The notes under the pieces are model-generated. The model was not told the origin of the DNA. It did not search any database and saw only the letters and a program-made list of their open reading frames with translations. This document shows, one piece after another, positions 16,512 to 25,761 of a DNA stretch of 64,000 nucleotides. The stretch is from Streptomyces caelestis (GTDB taxonomy: Bacteria > Actinomycetota > Actinomycetes > Streptomycetales > Streptomycetaceae): positions 62,001-126,000 of the forward strand of contig NZ_LGCN01000265.1 of assembly GCF_001279005.1 (NCBI RefSeq), written 5' to 3'. A program made the position numbers and the translations under genes. How positions within the stretch are numbered: position 1 is the first letter of the stretch; every line of letters begins with the position of its first letter.

Positions 16512-17200
16512 CGACGCGCGTCATCATCGTCGACGACCAGGCCATGGTGCGGGCCGGCTTCGCCGCGCTGCTGGCCGCCCAGAGCGACATCGACGTGGTG
16601 GGCGAGGCCCCCGACGGCGCGCAGGGCGTCGAGCTGAGCCGGCGCACCCGTCCCGACGTCGTGCTGATGGACGTCCGCATGCCCGAGATGGACGGCCTCG
16701 AGGCCGCGCGCCGCATCCTCGCGCCCCCGCCGGGCGGCGGGGACACCGCCCGGGGGGACCACCGGCCGCGCGTCCTGATGCTCACCACGTTCGACGTCGA
16801 CGACTACGTCTACGAGGCGCTGCGGGCGGGCGCGAGCGGCTTCCTGCTGAAGGACGCGCCGCCGGCCGACCTCATCTCGGCGGTACGCGTCGTGGCCTCG
16901 GGCGACGCACTGCTCGCCCCCTCCGTGACGCGCCGCCTCATCGCGGACTTCGCCCGGCAGCGTCCCGCCGGCCGGGGCAGGCCCGCGCTGCGGCTCAAGG
17001 CCCTGACGGAACGCGAGACCGAGGTCCTCACCCTGGTGGCCCGCGGCCTGTCCAACGCGGAGATCGCGTCGACGCTGGTGCTGGCCGAACAGACGGTGAA
17101 GACGCACGTGAGCCGCGTCCTCACCAAGCTCGACCTGCGCGACCGCGCCCAGGCGGTGGTCTTCGCGTACGAATCGGGGCTGGTGACCCCGGGCGAGTAG
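16508..17200 (+). CDS. LuxR/NarL-family response regulator
   Basis: A 230-residue protein starting at GTG 16508 within a 4-base overlap with the kinase stop, behind a GAAAGGA ribosome site. The receiver domain has acidic residues D9-D10, phosphoacceptor D55 in VLMDVRMPE, the Thr in LMLTTFD and the Lys in FLLKDAPP. The C-terminal helix-turn-helix (LTERETEVLTLVARGLSNAE, then VKTHVSRVLTKL) is typical LuxR. A Pro/Gly-rich loop (LAPPPGGGDTARGDHR) enlarges the receiver. It is the probable regulator of its own operon and of the exporter/monooxygenase genes, since a shared motif lies upstream of both. Confidence 0.93.
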   Translation: MTTRVIIVDDQAMVRAGFAALLAAQSDIDVVGEAPDGAQGVELSRRTRPDVVLMDVRMPEMDGLEAARRILAPPPGGGDTARGDHRPRVLMLTTFDVDDYVYEALRAGASGFLLKDAPPADLISAVRVVASGDALLAPSVTRRLIADFARQRPAGRGRPALRLKALTERETEVLTLVARGLSNAEIASTLVLAEQTVKTHVSRVLTKLDLRDRAQAVVFAYESGLVTPGE

Positions 17201-17237
17201 GACGCTCCCGGCGGAGGGCCCGCCCCTCCTCCACCCC

Positions 17238-17249
17238 CTACCGCGGTAG
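17238..17249. promoter_or_regulatory. Perfect 12-bp palindrome upstream of the exporter
   Basis: CTACCGCGGTAG is self-complementary. It lies in the 235-base gap between the response regulator and the exporter, 13 bases before a motif shared with the kinase promoter. It is a candidate operator. Confidence 0.4.
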
Positions 17250-17261
17250 CACCTCCCCTTT

Positions 17262-17282
17262 GGCTCCCGGGTATGACGCCCG
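17262..17282 (+). promoter_or_regulatory. Motif shared with the kinase upstream region
   Basis: These 21 bases, beginning GGCTCCCGGGTATGACGCC, match 15130-15150 upstream of the kinase at 18 of 21 positions. The same motif before two adjacent transcription units suggests a common regulator. Confidence 0.45.
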
Positions 17283-17343
17283 GCGCGCAGCCGTCCCCGC
17301 ACCCTCCACCCATCGGCAAGAGAACGATGCGGGAGGACGGACC

Positions 17344-17439
17344 ATGAGGTTACGCAGCGGCAAGTGGCGGAAGACGGACGACCGGCCGGAAGCCCCGGCG
17401 CCCTCACCCGTCCGGCGACGAGGGAAGGGCCGCTCATGA
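17344..17439 (+). CDS. 31-residue basic small ORF coupled to the exporter
   Basis: ATG 17344 follows a GGGAGGA ribosome site (about 7 bases). The ORF encodes a basic, Pro/Arg-rich peptide beginning MRLRSGKWRKTDDRP. Its TGA overlaps the ATG of the exporter (ATGA at 17436). It could be a leader peptide that couples or attenuates exporter translation. No family is recognised. Because it is so short it could also be chance, though the ribosome site and overlap argue for translation. Confidence 0.45.
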   Translation: MRLRSGKWRKTDDRPEAPAPSPVRRRGKGRS

Positions 17440-18836
17440 CCGCGATCCAGGCTCCTCCGGCGGCCCCCGTGGGGAAGGCCGCCGTCGCGGCTCTCGGCCT
17501 GCTGGCACTCTCCACCGGCGCGCTGGAGTCGGTGGTGACGCCGACGCTCCCGCTCCTGCAACGCGAGCTGGACATGAGTCCGGCCGAAGGGGCGTTACTG
17601 AGCATCGTGCTCCTCGTCACCGGCGCGCTCGTCACCCCGCTGGCGGGCAGGTTCGGCGACCGCTACGGCGGGAAACGGATCCTGGTCCGGCTGATGGCGG
17701 TGGTCTGTGCCGGGGGCCTGGTCTCCGCCCTGGCGCCGAACCTGCCCGTGCTGCTGCTCGGCCAGGTACTGCAGGGGGCGATGGTGGGCGCGCTGCCCCT
17801 GTTGTTCGTCGTGGTGCGCGCACACCTCCCCGCGGGAGCGTCGAAGGTGGCCATCGGGACGGTCGGCGGACTGTTCGTCGGGGGCGGCACGGTGGGCATG
17901 CTGGCGGCCGGGCCCGTGGCGGAGGAGCTCTCCCGGCACTGGATGTTCGCGCTGCCGACGATCGCGGTCATCGGGGCCACCCTGCTGGTGAACCGGCTGA
18001 TGCCGGACGACCCGCCGGGCCGGCCGGACGGCGCGGGGATCGACTGGCCCGGCCTGCTCCTGCTGAGCGGGACGCTGGTCACGCTCATGCTCGCCCTCGC
18101 GCTGGCGCCCGACCTCGCCTCCCGGCCCCTCGTGCTCTGCGCCCTCGTCGTGGCGCTGGCCGCCTTCGTCACCGGATGGGTGGCCGTCGAACGGCGTGCG
18201 GCCGCACCGATGATCGACCCGCGCATGCTGGCACGGCCCGAGATGTGGAAGTCGTGCGTACTGACGTTCGTGATCTGCGCCGGTACCTCGATGGCGGTCT
18301 ACCTCGTTCCGCAGCTGTTCGACGAGACCGGCGACGGGTACGGATTCGGGGCCGGCGCCACCGAGATCGGTTTCTTCCTGCTGCCCGGCGCCGTGGCCGC
18401 GTCGCTGGCCGGGCCGCTCGGCGGGATCGGGGACCGGCGCTTCGGCTCGCGCGCCGTGGTCACCACCGGAGTCGTCGTCATGGCCGCCTCCCTGCTCGCC
18501 CTGGCGGCCGTACACACCGAGGTCTGGCACCTCGTCGTCGGCAAGGCACTGATCGCGCTGGCCAACGGCCTGTGCGTCACGGCGATGATGACCAGCACCG
18601 CCACCTCCGTCGACCGGAGCGCCACCGGCGTCGCCACCGGCCTGATCCTGGTGACGCGCGTGCTCGGCTACGCCGTGGGCGGACAGCTCGGTGGTGCGCT
18701 CCTCACCGCCAAAACCCCTTCCGGGTCGGACGTCGCGGCCGAATCGGCCTACGTCACCGGCTTCCTCATCGCCGGCGCCGTCACGGCGTCGGCTCTCCTC
18801 GTCACCCGCACCATGAGCAAAGGAGTCAGGAAATGA
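17436..18836 (+). CDS. MFS drug exporter, DHA2/EmrB-QacA type
   Basis: A 466-residue integral membrane protein. Its hydrophobic segments fit 14 membrane spans. It carries the motif A-like loop GRFGDRYGGKRILV after span 2 and the motif C-like stretch LVSALAPNLPVLLLGQVLQG. ATG 17436 was chosen because it overlaps the 31-codon ORF and follows GGGAAGGG; an in-frame upstream GTG at 17364 would add a polar, unlikely N-terminus. The gene ends in an ATGA overlap with the monooxygenase, so efflux and modification are co-translated. Substrate unknown; a hydrophobic antibiotic or dye is the usual cargo of this family. Confidence 0.9.
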   Translation: MTAIQAPPAAPVGKAAVAALGLLALSTGALESVVTPTLPLLQRELDMSPAEGALLSIVLLVTGALVTPLAGRFGDRYGGKRILVRLMAVVCAGGLVSALAPNLPVLLLGQVLQGAMVGALPLLFVVVRAHLPAGASKVAIGTVGGLFVGGGTVGMLAAGPVAEELSRHWMFALPTIAVIGATLLVNRLMPDDPPGRPDGAGIDWPGLLLLSGTLVTLMLALALAPDLASRPLVLCALVVALAAFVTGWVAVERRAAAPMIDPRMLARPEMWKSCVLTFVICAGTSMAVYLVPQLFDETGDGYGFGAGATEIGFFLLPGAVAASLAGPLGGIGDRRFGSRAVVTTGVVVMAASLLALAAVHTEVWHLVVGKALIALANGLCVTAMMTSTATSVDRSATGVATGLILVTRVLGYAVGGQLGGALLTAKTPSGSDVAAESAYVTGFLIAGAVTASALLVTRTMSKGVRK

Positions 18837-20053
18837 CCCGCACCGATCACCCGGCAGGCGCCGGTACCGTGCCGAGGCCCGAGGTCCTGATCTCGGGGGC
18901 CAGTATCGCGGGTCCCGCCCTGGCGTTCTGGCTGAACCGCCACGGATACGCGGTCACGGTGGTCGAAAAGGCGTCCACGCTCCGCGGCGGTGGTTACCCC
19001 GTCGACGTGCGCGGCACCGCACTGGAGGTCGTCCGCAGGATGGGGATCCTGCCGCGGCTGCGGGACGCGCACATCGACCTGCGCCGGCTGACCTTCCTCG
19101 AGGGCGACGGCGCCGAAGTGGCCTCGCTCCACCCGCACCACGTCACCGGCGGTGTCACGGGGCGGGACCTGGAGGTGCGGCGCGGGGATCTGGCCGACGC
19201 CCTGTACGCGGCGGTCCGTGACGACGTGGAGTTCGTGTTCGGCGACTCCGTCGCCGCCCTCGACCAGTCCGGCCACGGGGTCGACGTGACCTTCCGCGGG
19301 GGCGGCCGGCGCACGTTCGCCATGGTGTTCGGTGCGGACGGTCTGCACTCGGCCACCCGGGAGACGCTGTTCGGCCCCGAAGAGCGGTTCCACCACTACC
19401 TCGGCCACTGCTTCGCCGTGTTCACCCTGCCCAACACCTTCGGCCTCTCCCACGAGACCGTGATGTGGAACGCTCCCGGCAGGGCCGCGGCGCTCTACGC
19501 CGTGGGGGACGACGGCGACGTGCACGCCTTCCTGAACTTCGCCCACCCGGAACCACCCTCGGACGCGTTCCGCGACCCGGAGGCCCAACGGGACCTGCTC
19601 GCCTCGGTCTTCGCCGACGCGGGCTGGGAGGTCCCGGGCCTGCTGGCCGCCCTGGGCGACGCGGACGACCTGTTCTTCGACGCGGTCGGCCAGATCCGCA
19701 TGCCCCGCTGGTCCAGCGGCAGGGCCGCGCTGGTGGGCGACGCCGCGTACGCGCCCTCGTTCCTCACCGGACAGGGCACCAGCCTCGCACTCGTCGGCGC
19801 CTACATGCTCGCCGGCTCCCTGGCCCGCCAGGACCACGCCACGGGCTTCGCCGCCTACGAACACGGCACCCGCGCGTTCGTGACCCTGAACCAGGCACTG
19901 GTCGGCAAGGGCGGCGCCACCCTCTTCCCGGCCACCCCCCGGGCCCTGGCGGAACGCAACGACAGGCTGCGCAGGCTCACCGCCCTCCCCTCCGCCGAGC
20001 AACGACCGGCCCACTCGGCCCTCACCCTGCCGGACTTCACGCCCGGGACGTGA
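18833..20053 (+). CDS. FAD-dependent monooxygenase, TetX/PHBH-like
   Basis: A 406-residue flavoprotein. The N-terminal Rossmann motif is ISGASIAGPALAFWLNRHGY. A VVEKAS acidic strand end binds the FAD ribose, the middle motif is VFGADGLHSATR (DG motif), and GDAAYAPSFLTGQGTSLAL forms the second FAD-binding motif. The start ATG lies in the exporter's stop (ATGA) behind AAAGGAGT. These features match single-component aromatic hydroxylases of the tetracycline-destructase/PHBH group. The tight link with an MFS pump and a two-component system suggests oxidative inactivation of an antibiotic, or tailoring of one (inference). The gene ends convergently with sdaA, 28 bases apart. Confidence 0.85.
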   Translation: MTRTDHPAGAGTVPRPEVLISGASIAGPALAFWLNRHGYAVTVVEKASTLRGGGYPVDVRGTALEVVRRMGILPRLRDAHIDLRRLTFLEGDGAEVASLHPHHVTGGVTGRDLEVRRGDLADALYAAVRDDVEFVFGDSVAALDQSGHGVDVTFRGGGRRTFAMVFGADGLHSATRETLFGPEERFHHYLGHCFAVFTLPNTFGLSHETVMWNAPGRAAALYAVGDDGDVHAFLNFAHPEPPSDAFRDPEAQRDLLASVFADAGWEVPGLLAALGDADDLFFDAVGQIRMPRWSSGRAALVGDAAYAPSFLTGQGTSLALVGAYMLAGSLARQDHATGFAAYEHGTRAFVTLNQALVGKGGATLFPATPRALAERNDRLRRLTALPSAEQRPAHSALTLPDFTPGT

Positions 20054-20081
20054 GCCCGGGATCCGCGCGCCTGCGACGTCG

Positions 20082-21449
<1,368 letters not shown>

Positions 21450-21541
21450 GGGAGGACTCCTAAGGGTTCGGCGGACGACGCTGTCCACCGGGGAAGGGGT
21501 GGTTCACCGAAGAGGAAACGTTCATGCGGGGTGCATGGTGC

Positions 21542-21580
21542 GGGGCACCGCGCCCACTGACCCAGTGTGCGCGATGCCCC
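21542..21580 (-). terminator. Interrupted stem-loop between glyA and sdaA
   Basis: GGGGCA, GCGC and CACTG (21542-21559) pair in register with CAGTG, GCGC and TGCCCC (21563-21580) around an ACC loop. Fifteen base pairs are broken by small symmetric mismatches. It may terminate or attenuate transcription before sdaA. Confidence 0.55.
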
Positions 21581-21585
21581 TGATG

Positions 21586-21609
21586 TCCGTACGGAGGAAA
21601 GCGTACGGA
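21586..21609 (-). terminator. Stem-loop at the glyA stop codon
   Basis: TCCGTACG and CGTACGGA form an 8-bp stem with an 8-base loop, ending one base from the glyA TAA. It probably forms a double terminator or 3'-end stabiliser with the hairpin at 21542. Confidence 0.45.
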
Positions 21610-21610
21610 A

Positions 21611-22870
21611 TTACCGCAGACCGGGGTACAGCGGGTGCTTCGCGGCGAGTGCCGTCACCCGGGCCCGGAGCGCCTCCACGTCGAAGGACGGCTTCAGCGT
21701 CTCGGCGATCACGTCCGCGACCTCGGTGAAGTCCTCGGCGGTGAAGCCGCGGGTGGCCAGGGCGGGCGTGCCGATGCGCAGACCCGAGGTGACCATCGGC
21801 GGGCGCGGGTCGTCGGGGACCGCGTTGCGGTTGACCGTGATGCCGACCTCGTGCAGCCGGTCCTCGGCCTGCTGTCCGTCCAGCTCCGAGTTCCGCAGGT
21901 CGACCAGGACCAGGTGCACGTCCGTGCCGCCGGACAGCACGTCCGCGCCCACGGCCTTCACGTCGTCCTCGACCAGGCGCTCGGCCAGGATGCGGGCGCC
22001 CTCCAGGGTGCGGCGCTGGCGCTCCTTGAACTCCTCGGAGGCGCACACCTTGAACGCGACCGCCTTGGCGGCGATCACGTGCTCCAGCGGGCCGCCCTGC
22101 TGGCCGGGGAAGACCGCGGAGTTGATCTTCTTGGCCAGTTCGGCCGTGGACAGGATCACACCGCCGCGCGGGCCGCCGAGGGTCTTGTGCGTGGTGGTCG
22201 TCACGACGTGGGCGTGCGGCACCGGGTTCGGGTGCAGGCCCGCGGCCACCAGGCCGGCGAAGTGCGCCATGTCGACCATCAGGTACGCGCCGACCTCGTC
22301 CGCGATCCGGCGGAACGCGGCGAAGTCCAGCTGACGCGGGTACGCCGACCAGCCGGCGACGATCAGCTTCGGCCTGCTCTCCTTGGCCAGCCGCTCGACC
22401 TCGGCCATGTCGACCCGGCCGTCGTCGCCGACGTGGTACGCGACCACGTCGTAGAGCTTGCCGGAGAAGTTGATCTTCATGCCGTGGGTCAGGTGCCCGC
22501 CGTGCGCGAGGTTCAGACCCATGATCGTGTCACCGGGCTTGAGCAGCGCGAACATCGCGGCCGCGTTGGCCTGCGCGCCGGAGTGCGGCTGCACGTTGGC
22601 GTGCTCGGCGCCGAAGAGCTCCTTGACCCGGTCGACGGCGATCTGCTCGATCACGTCGACGTGCTCGCAGCCGCCGTAGTAGCGGCGGCCGGGGTAGCCC
22701 TCGGCGTACTTGTTGGTGAGGACCGAGCCCTGGGCCTCCATGACCGCGACCGGGGCGAAGTTCTCCGAGGCGATCATCTCGAGGGTGGACTGCTGGCGGT
22801 GCAGCTCGGCGTCGACCGCGGCGGCCACGGCCGGGTCGAGCTCGTGCAGGGGCGTGTTCAGAACGGACAT
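21611..22870 (-). CDS. glyA: Serine hydroxymethyltransferase
   Basis: A 419-residue PLP enzyme interconverting glycine and serine with 5,10-methylene-tetrahydrofolate. Visible motifs are [41 protein letters not shown] and [15 protein letters not shown], with K229 as the PLP lysine. Length and start (ATG 22870) are standard. It lies 15 bases after gcvH, so the two are co-transcribed. In this operon it takes the methylene-THF made by glycine cleavage and a second glycine to serine, which SdaA then deaminates. Confidence 0.97.
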   Translation of the reverse strand: MSVLNTPLHELDPAVAAAVDAELHRQQSTLEMIASENFAPVAVMEAQGSVLTNKYAEGYPGRRYYGGCEHVDVIEQIAVDRVKELFGAEHANVQPHSGAQANAAAMFALLKPGDTIMGLNLAHGGHLTHGMKINFSGKLYDVVAYHVGDDGRVDMAEVERLAKESRPKLIVAGWSAYPRQLDFAAFRRIADEVGAYLMVDMAHFAGLVAAGLHPNPVPHAHVVTTTTHKTLGGPRGGVILSTAELAKKINSAVFPGQQGGPLEHVIAAKAVAFKVCASEEFKERQRRTLEGARILAERLVEDDVKAVGADVLSGGTDVHLVLVDLRNSELDGQQAEDRLHEVGITVNRNAVPDDPRPPMVTSGLRIGTPALATRGFTAEDFTEVADVIAETLKPSFDVEALRARVTALAAKHPLYPGLR

Positions 22871-22885
22871 GCGGCTACAGGCTCC

Positions 22886-23263
22886 TCAGCCGGCGATTTC
22901 GGCGTCGTACTCGGCGGCGGTCAGCAGGTCGGCCGGCTCGTCGGTGACCCGCACCTTGAACAGCCAGCCGCCCTCGAAGGGGGCCGAGTTCACCAGCGAC
23001 GGGTCGTTCACCACGTCCTCGTTGATCTCGGTGATCTCACCGCCGACCGGGGAGTACAGGTCGCTGACCGACTTGGTCGACTCCAGCTCGCCGCAGGTCT
23101 CGCCCGCGGTCACGCTGTCACCGACCTCGGGGAGCTGGACGAAGACCACGTCGCCGAGCGCGTTGGCCGCGTGCTCCGTGATGCCGACCGTCGACACGCC
23201 GTCCTCGGCGGCCGACAGCCACTCGTGCTCCTTGCTGTAACGCAGCTGCGTGGGGTTGCTCAT
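22886..23263 (-). CDS. gcvH: Glycine cleavage system H protein
   Basis: A 125-residue lipoyl carrier. It begins [10 protein letters not shown], and the lipoylation motif [15 protein letters not shown] puts lipoate on K64. The start is ATG 23263 with an AGGAG site 9 bases upstream; longer in-frame starts lack this. It shuttles the aminomethyl group between GcvP and GcvT. GcvP is not in the window and must be encoded elsewhere. Confidence 0.97.
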   Translation of the reverse strand: MSNPTQLRYSKEHEWLSAAEDGVSTVGITEHAANALGDVVFVQLPEVGDSVTAGETCGELESTKSVSDLYSPVGGEITEINEDVVNDPSLVNSAPFEGGWLFKVRVTDEPADLLTAAEYDAEIAG

Positions 23264-23322
23264 GGCCTGGATTCTCCTGTACGGGGGAACTGCGGATGAC
23301 TGAGGGGACTGCGTACGGCGCC

Positions 23323-23346
23323 CGTGAGCAGGCACGACGTGCTCAC
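23323..23346 (-). other. Stem-loop in the gcvT-gcvH gap
   Basis: In the 114-base spacer, GTGAGCA and TGCTCAC form a 7-bp inverted repeat around a 9-base loop just after gcvT. It may be a processing or attenuation site that adjusts the GcvT:GcvH ratio. Confidence 0.35.
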
Positions 23347-23377
23347 TTCACGCGCGGAGAGCCGTCTGCCGACGGTG

Positions 23378-24511
23378 TCACTTCCGTCGCTTGTAGAACG
23401 GCAGCGCCACGACCTCGTACGGCTCGTGGCTGCCGCGGATGTCCACGCCGACGCCCTCGGCGCCGGGCGCCGCGTGCGCCGGGTCGACGTACGCCATGGC
23501 GATCGGCTTGCCCAGGGTGGGGGAGGGGGCGCCGGAGGTGACCTCGCCGATCACCTCGCCGCCGGCCACGACCGCGTACCCGGCGCGCGGGACGCGGCGG
23601 CCCTCGGCGACCAGGCCGACCAGGACGCGGGGCGGCCGCGCGGCGGCCCGCTCGGCGGCCTCGGCCAGGGCGGCGCGGCCCACGAAGTCGCCCTCCTTCT
23701 CGAACTTCACCACCCGGCCCAGGCCGGCGTCGAAGGGCGTGAGGGCGGTGCTCAGCTCGTTCCCGTACAGCGGCATGCCCGCCTCCAGGCGCAGCGTGTC
23801 CCGGCAGGACAGCCCGCACGGGACCAGGCCCGCGCCCTCGCCGGCCTTGGTCAGCGCCTGCCACAGCTCCACCGCGTGTTCCGGCTTCACGAACAGCTCG
23901 AAGCCGTCCTCGCCGGTGTAGCCGGTACGGGCGATGAGCGCGGGGACGCCGGCGACCGTGCCGGGCAGACCGGCGTAGTACTTCAGGCCGTCCAGGTCGG
24001 CGTCGGTGAGCGACGCGAGGATCGCCGGGGACTCGGGGCCCTGCACGGCGAGCAGCGCGTACGCGTCGCGGTCGTCGCGGACCTCGGCGTCGAAGCCGGC
24101 CGAGCGCTCGACGAGCGCGTCGAGCACCGTCTGCGCGTTGGAGGCGTTGGCGACGACCATGTAGTGAGAGGACTCCGCCTCGGTCTCGCCGAGCCGGTAG
24201 ACGATCAGGTCGTCCAGGATGCCGCCGTCCTCGCGGCAGATCATGGTGTAGCGGGCGCGGCCGGGCTTGACGCCCCCGATGTTGCCGACCAGGGCGAAGT
24301 CGAGGAGCGCGGCGGCCCCCGGGCCGGTGACCGTGATCTCGCCCATGTGCGAGAGGTCGAAGAGGCCGGCCTTCGTGCGCACGGCGTTGTGCTCGTCGCG
24401 CTCGGAGCCGTAGCGCAGGGGCATGTCCCAGCCGGCGAAGTCGGTCATCGTCGCGCCGAGCGACCGATGCAGGGCATCGAGCGCGGTCCGGCGGGGTTCG
24501 GTACTGCTCAT
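23378..24511 (-). CDS. gcvT: Glycine cleavage system T protein (aminomethyltransferase)
   Basis: A 377-residue protein that transfers the methylene group from the aminomethyl-lipoyl H protein to tetrahydrofolate, releasing ammonia. Family motifs are TDFAGWDMPLRYGS, AGLFDLSHMGEITVTGP, ARYTMICREDGGILDD and GYTGEDGFELF. The start is ATG 24511 with GGGAG about 9 bases upstream. It is the first gene after the tandem glycine riboswitch, so the operon is expected to switch on when glycine is plentiful. Confidence 0.97.
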   Translation of the reverse strand: MSSTEPRRTALDALHRSLGATMTDFAGWDMPLRYGSERDEHNAVRTKAGLFDLSHMGEITVTGPGAAALLDFALVGNIGGVKPGRARYTMICREDGGILDDLIVYRLGETEAESSHYMVVANASNAQTVLDALVERSAGFDAEVRDDRDAYALLAVQGPESPAILASLTDADLDGLKYYAGLPGTVAGVPALIARTGYTGEDGFELFVKPEHAVELWQALTKAGEGAGLVPCGLSCRDTLRLEAGMPLYGNELSTALTPFDAGLGRVVKFEKEGDFVGRAALAEAAERAAARPPRVLVGLVAEGRRVPRAGYAVVAGGEVIGEVTSGAPSPTLGKPIAMAYVDPAHAAPGAEGVGVDIRGSHEPYEVVALPFYKRRK

Positions 24512-24532
24512 CGGTCGGTCTCCCAAGGGCGA

Positions 24533-24574
24533 TGGGGGTCCCTCCCGCGCGAGTTCATTCGAGCGTGGGGGAAG
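24533..24574 (+). repeat. TGGGGGTCCC-type repeat in the riboswitch leader
   Basis: The block opens TGGGGGTCCCTCC and closes GTGGGGGAAG around a variable GAGTTCATTCGAG core. Related blocks occur at 61981 and, inverted, at 63565. It sits between the second glycine aptamer and gcvT, where the expression platform should be. Confidence 0.6.
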
Positions 24575-24594
24575 GCGAGGACGTTCCTCCCCAT

Positions 24595-24815
24595 CTGTCA
24601 TCGGAACCTGAGAGGTTCGCCATGACGCCCACGCGGGGACGGTCCTGGCTTGCACCTTGGGTGGAGCCGCCGGAGCACCGCTGGATGCCCTTCGACGGCC
24701 CGCTTTTCAGATGTGCCTCGCCCGCGCGGTAACGGGGCCTGAGAGATTCAAGGGAGGGACTTGCTCCTTCGGCGCCCCGGCGGCAAACGGTGCCGGGGAC
24801 TCTCCCGCGCGGATT
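24595..24815 (-). promoter_or_regulatory. Tandem glycine riboswitch
   Basis: Read on the minus strand. The first aptamer runs from GCGCGGGAGAGTC (near 24812) through GGCGCCGAAGGAGCAAGTC (about 24779-24761) to GAATCTCTCAGGC (about 24752-24738). A short linker containing a GAAAAG stretch follows. The second aptamer runs through CACCCAAGGTGCAAGCC to GAACCTCTCAGGTTCC (near 24620-24605). The CGAAGGAGCAA and CTCTCAGG blocks are the diagnostic conserved core of glycine aptamers. The element ends about 85 bases before gcvT and controls a glycine-degrading operon, as expected for a glycine-activated switch. Confidence 0.92.
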
Positions 24816-25039
24816 CAAACGGCCGGTATGCAGTTGGCGCGCACATCATTGCACGCATCGCGGAGGCGCGGCAGGGGGACCCTTCCCAGGGGATGCACAG
24901 GGCGTGCGGACGCCGTCACGGGGAGCCGTGACACACCTGTTCCAGGAAACGGACGGAAATGACAGACCCTGGCATTACCTTCTCTTTACACTCGGCGGGG
25001 ATCGGTACTCGTACCCGGCCCCAGGGGAGGACGATCACG

Positions 25040-25708
25040 GTGAACAGGACCACGGCGTGCGCCGCCGCCACGGGCGTCACGCTGCCCCAGCAGCCGGCCG
25101 CCCAGGCCCGTCGGGCCCGCGGCGCGCTGCCGGCGCCCGTCGTCCGCGATCTGCGCGCGCGGGCCGGCCGCAGCCCGCGCGCCCTGCTCTTCGGACCCGG
25201 GGACCTCGTCGTGGTCACCGGGCTGCCCGGCAGCGGCAAGTCCACGCTGATGCGGCGCACGGTGCGCGGCACCCGCGTCGATTCCCAGGACGCCCGGGAC
25301 CGCTGGGACCGCCGCGTGCCGCGCCTCCTGCCGTACGCGGTCTACCGCCCGCTGGTCCGCCTCGCCCACTACGCCGGGCTGCGCCGCGTGCTGCGGACCG
25401 GAGGACCGGCCGTCGTGCACGACTGCGGTACACAGGCCTGGGTGCGCCGCTGGCTGGCCCGCGAGGCCCGCCGCCGGGGCGCGAGCCTGCACCTGCTGCT
25501 GCTCGACGTCACCCCGCAGCAGGCCCTGGCCGGCCAGCGCGAACGCGGGCGCGGCGTCTCCCGGTACGCGTTCCTGCGCCACCGCGCGGCGAGCGAGCGG
25601 CTGCTGCGCGCGGTGGAGCGGGGCGCCCTGCCGGCCGGCTGCGGTTCGGCGATCCTGGTCGACCGGGACGCGGCGGACACGCTGCGCCGGATCGGCTTCA
25701 CGGGCTGA
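25040..25708 (+). CDS. P-loop ATP-binding protein (AAA/kinase-like)
   Basis: A 222-residue protein with a Walker A motif GLPGSGKST at 61-69, a VDSQDARDRWDRR segment and an acidic LLLLDVTPQQAL strand typical of small P-loop kinases and AAA_33-type ATPases. GTG 25040 was chosen because AGGGGAGGA lies 8 bases upstream; the frame stays open to 24959 but without a ribosome site. It is divergent from the glycine operon and shares its roughly 530-base upstream region with the riboswitch. Substrate unknown. The arginine-rich C-terminal half suggests nucleotide or nucleic-acid phosphate handling, which is a guess. Confidence 0.75.
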   Translation: MNRTTACAAATGVTLPQQPAAQARRARGALPAPVVRDLRARAGRSPRALLFGPGDLVVVTGLPGSGKSTLMRRTVRGTRVDSQDARDRWDRRVPRLLPYAVYRPLVRLAHYAGLRRVLRTGGPAVVHDCGTQAWVRRWLAREARRRGASLHLLLLDVTPQQALAGQRERGRGVSRYAFLRHRAASERLLRAVERGALPAGCGSAILVDRDAADTLRRIGFTG

Positions 25709-25713
25709 CCGGA

Positions 25714-25719
25714 TAGCCT
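25714..25719 (+). promoter_or_regulatory. Candidate -10 element TAGCCT before sseB
   Basis: TAGCCT in GGATAGCCTTTCC lies 43 bases before the sseB ATG, immediately after the stop of the ATPase gene. This would give a leadered transcript. Confidence 0.35.
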
Positions 25720-25761
25720 TTCCAGCCACAGCAGTGGTTCCAGGCGGCAGGCGGTAGGCAG

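Noticed and set aside
20042..20060. CCCGGG...CCCGGG as a terminator between the monooxygenase and sdaA genes
   Set aside because: The 6-bp arms are self-palindromic, overlap the stop codon and have no flanking stem or U-tract. Too weak to call.
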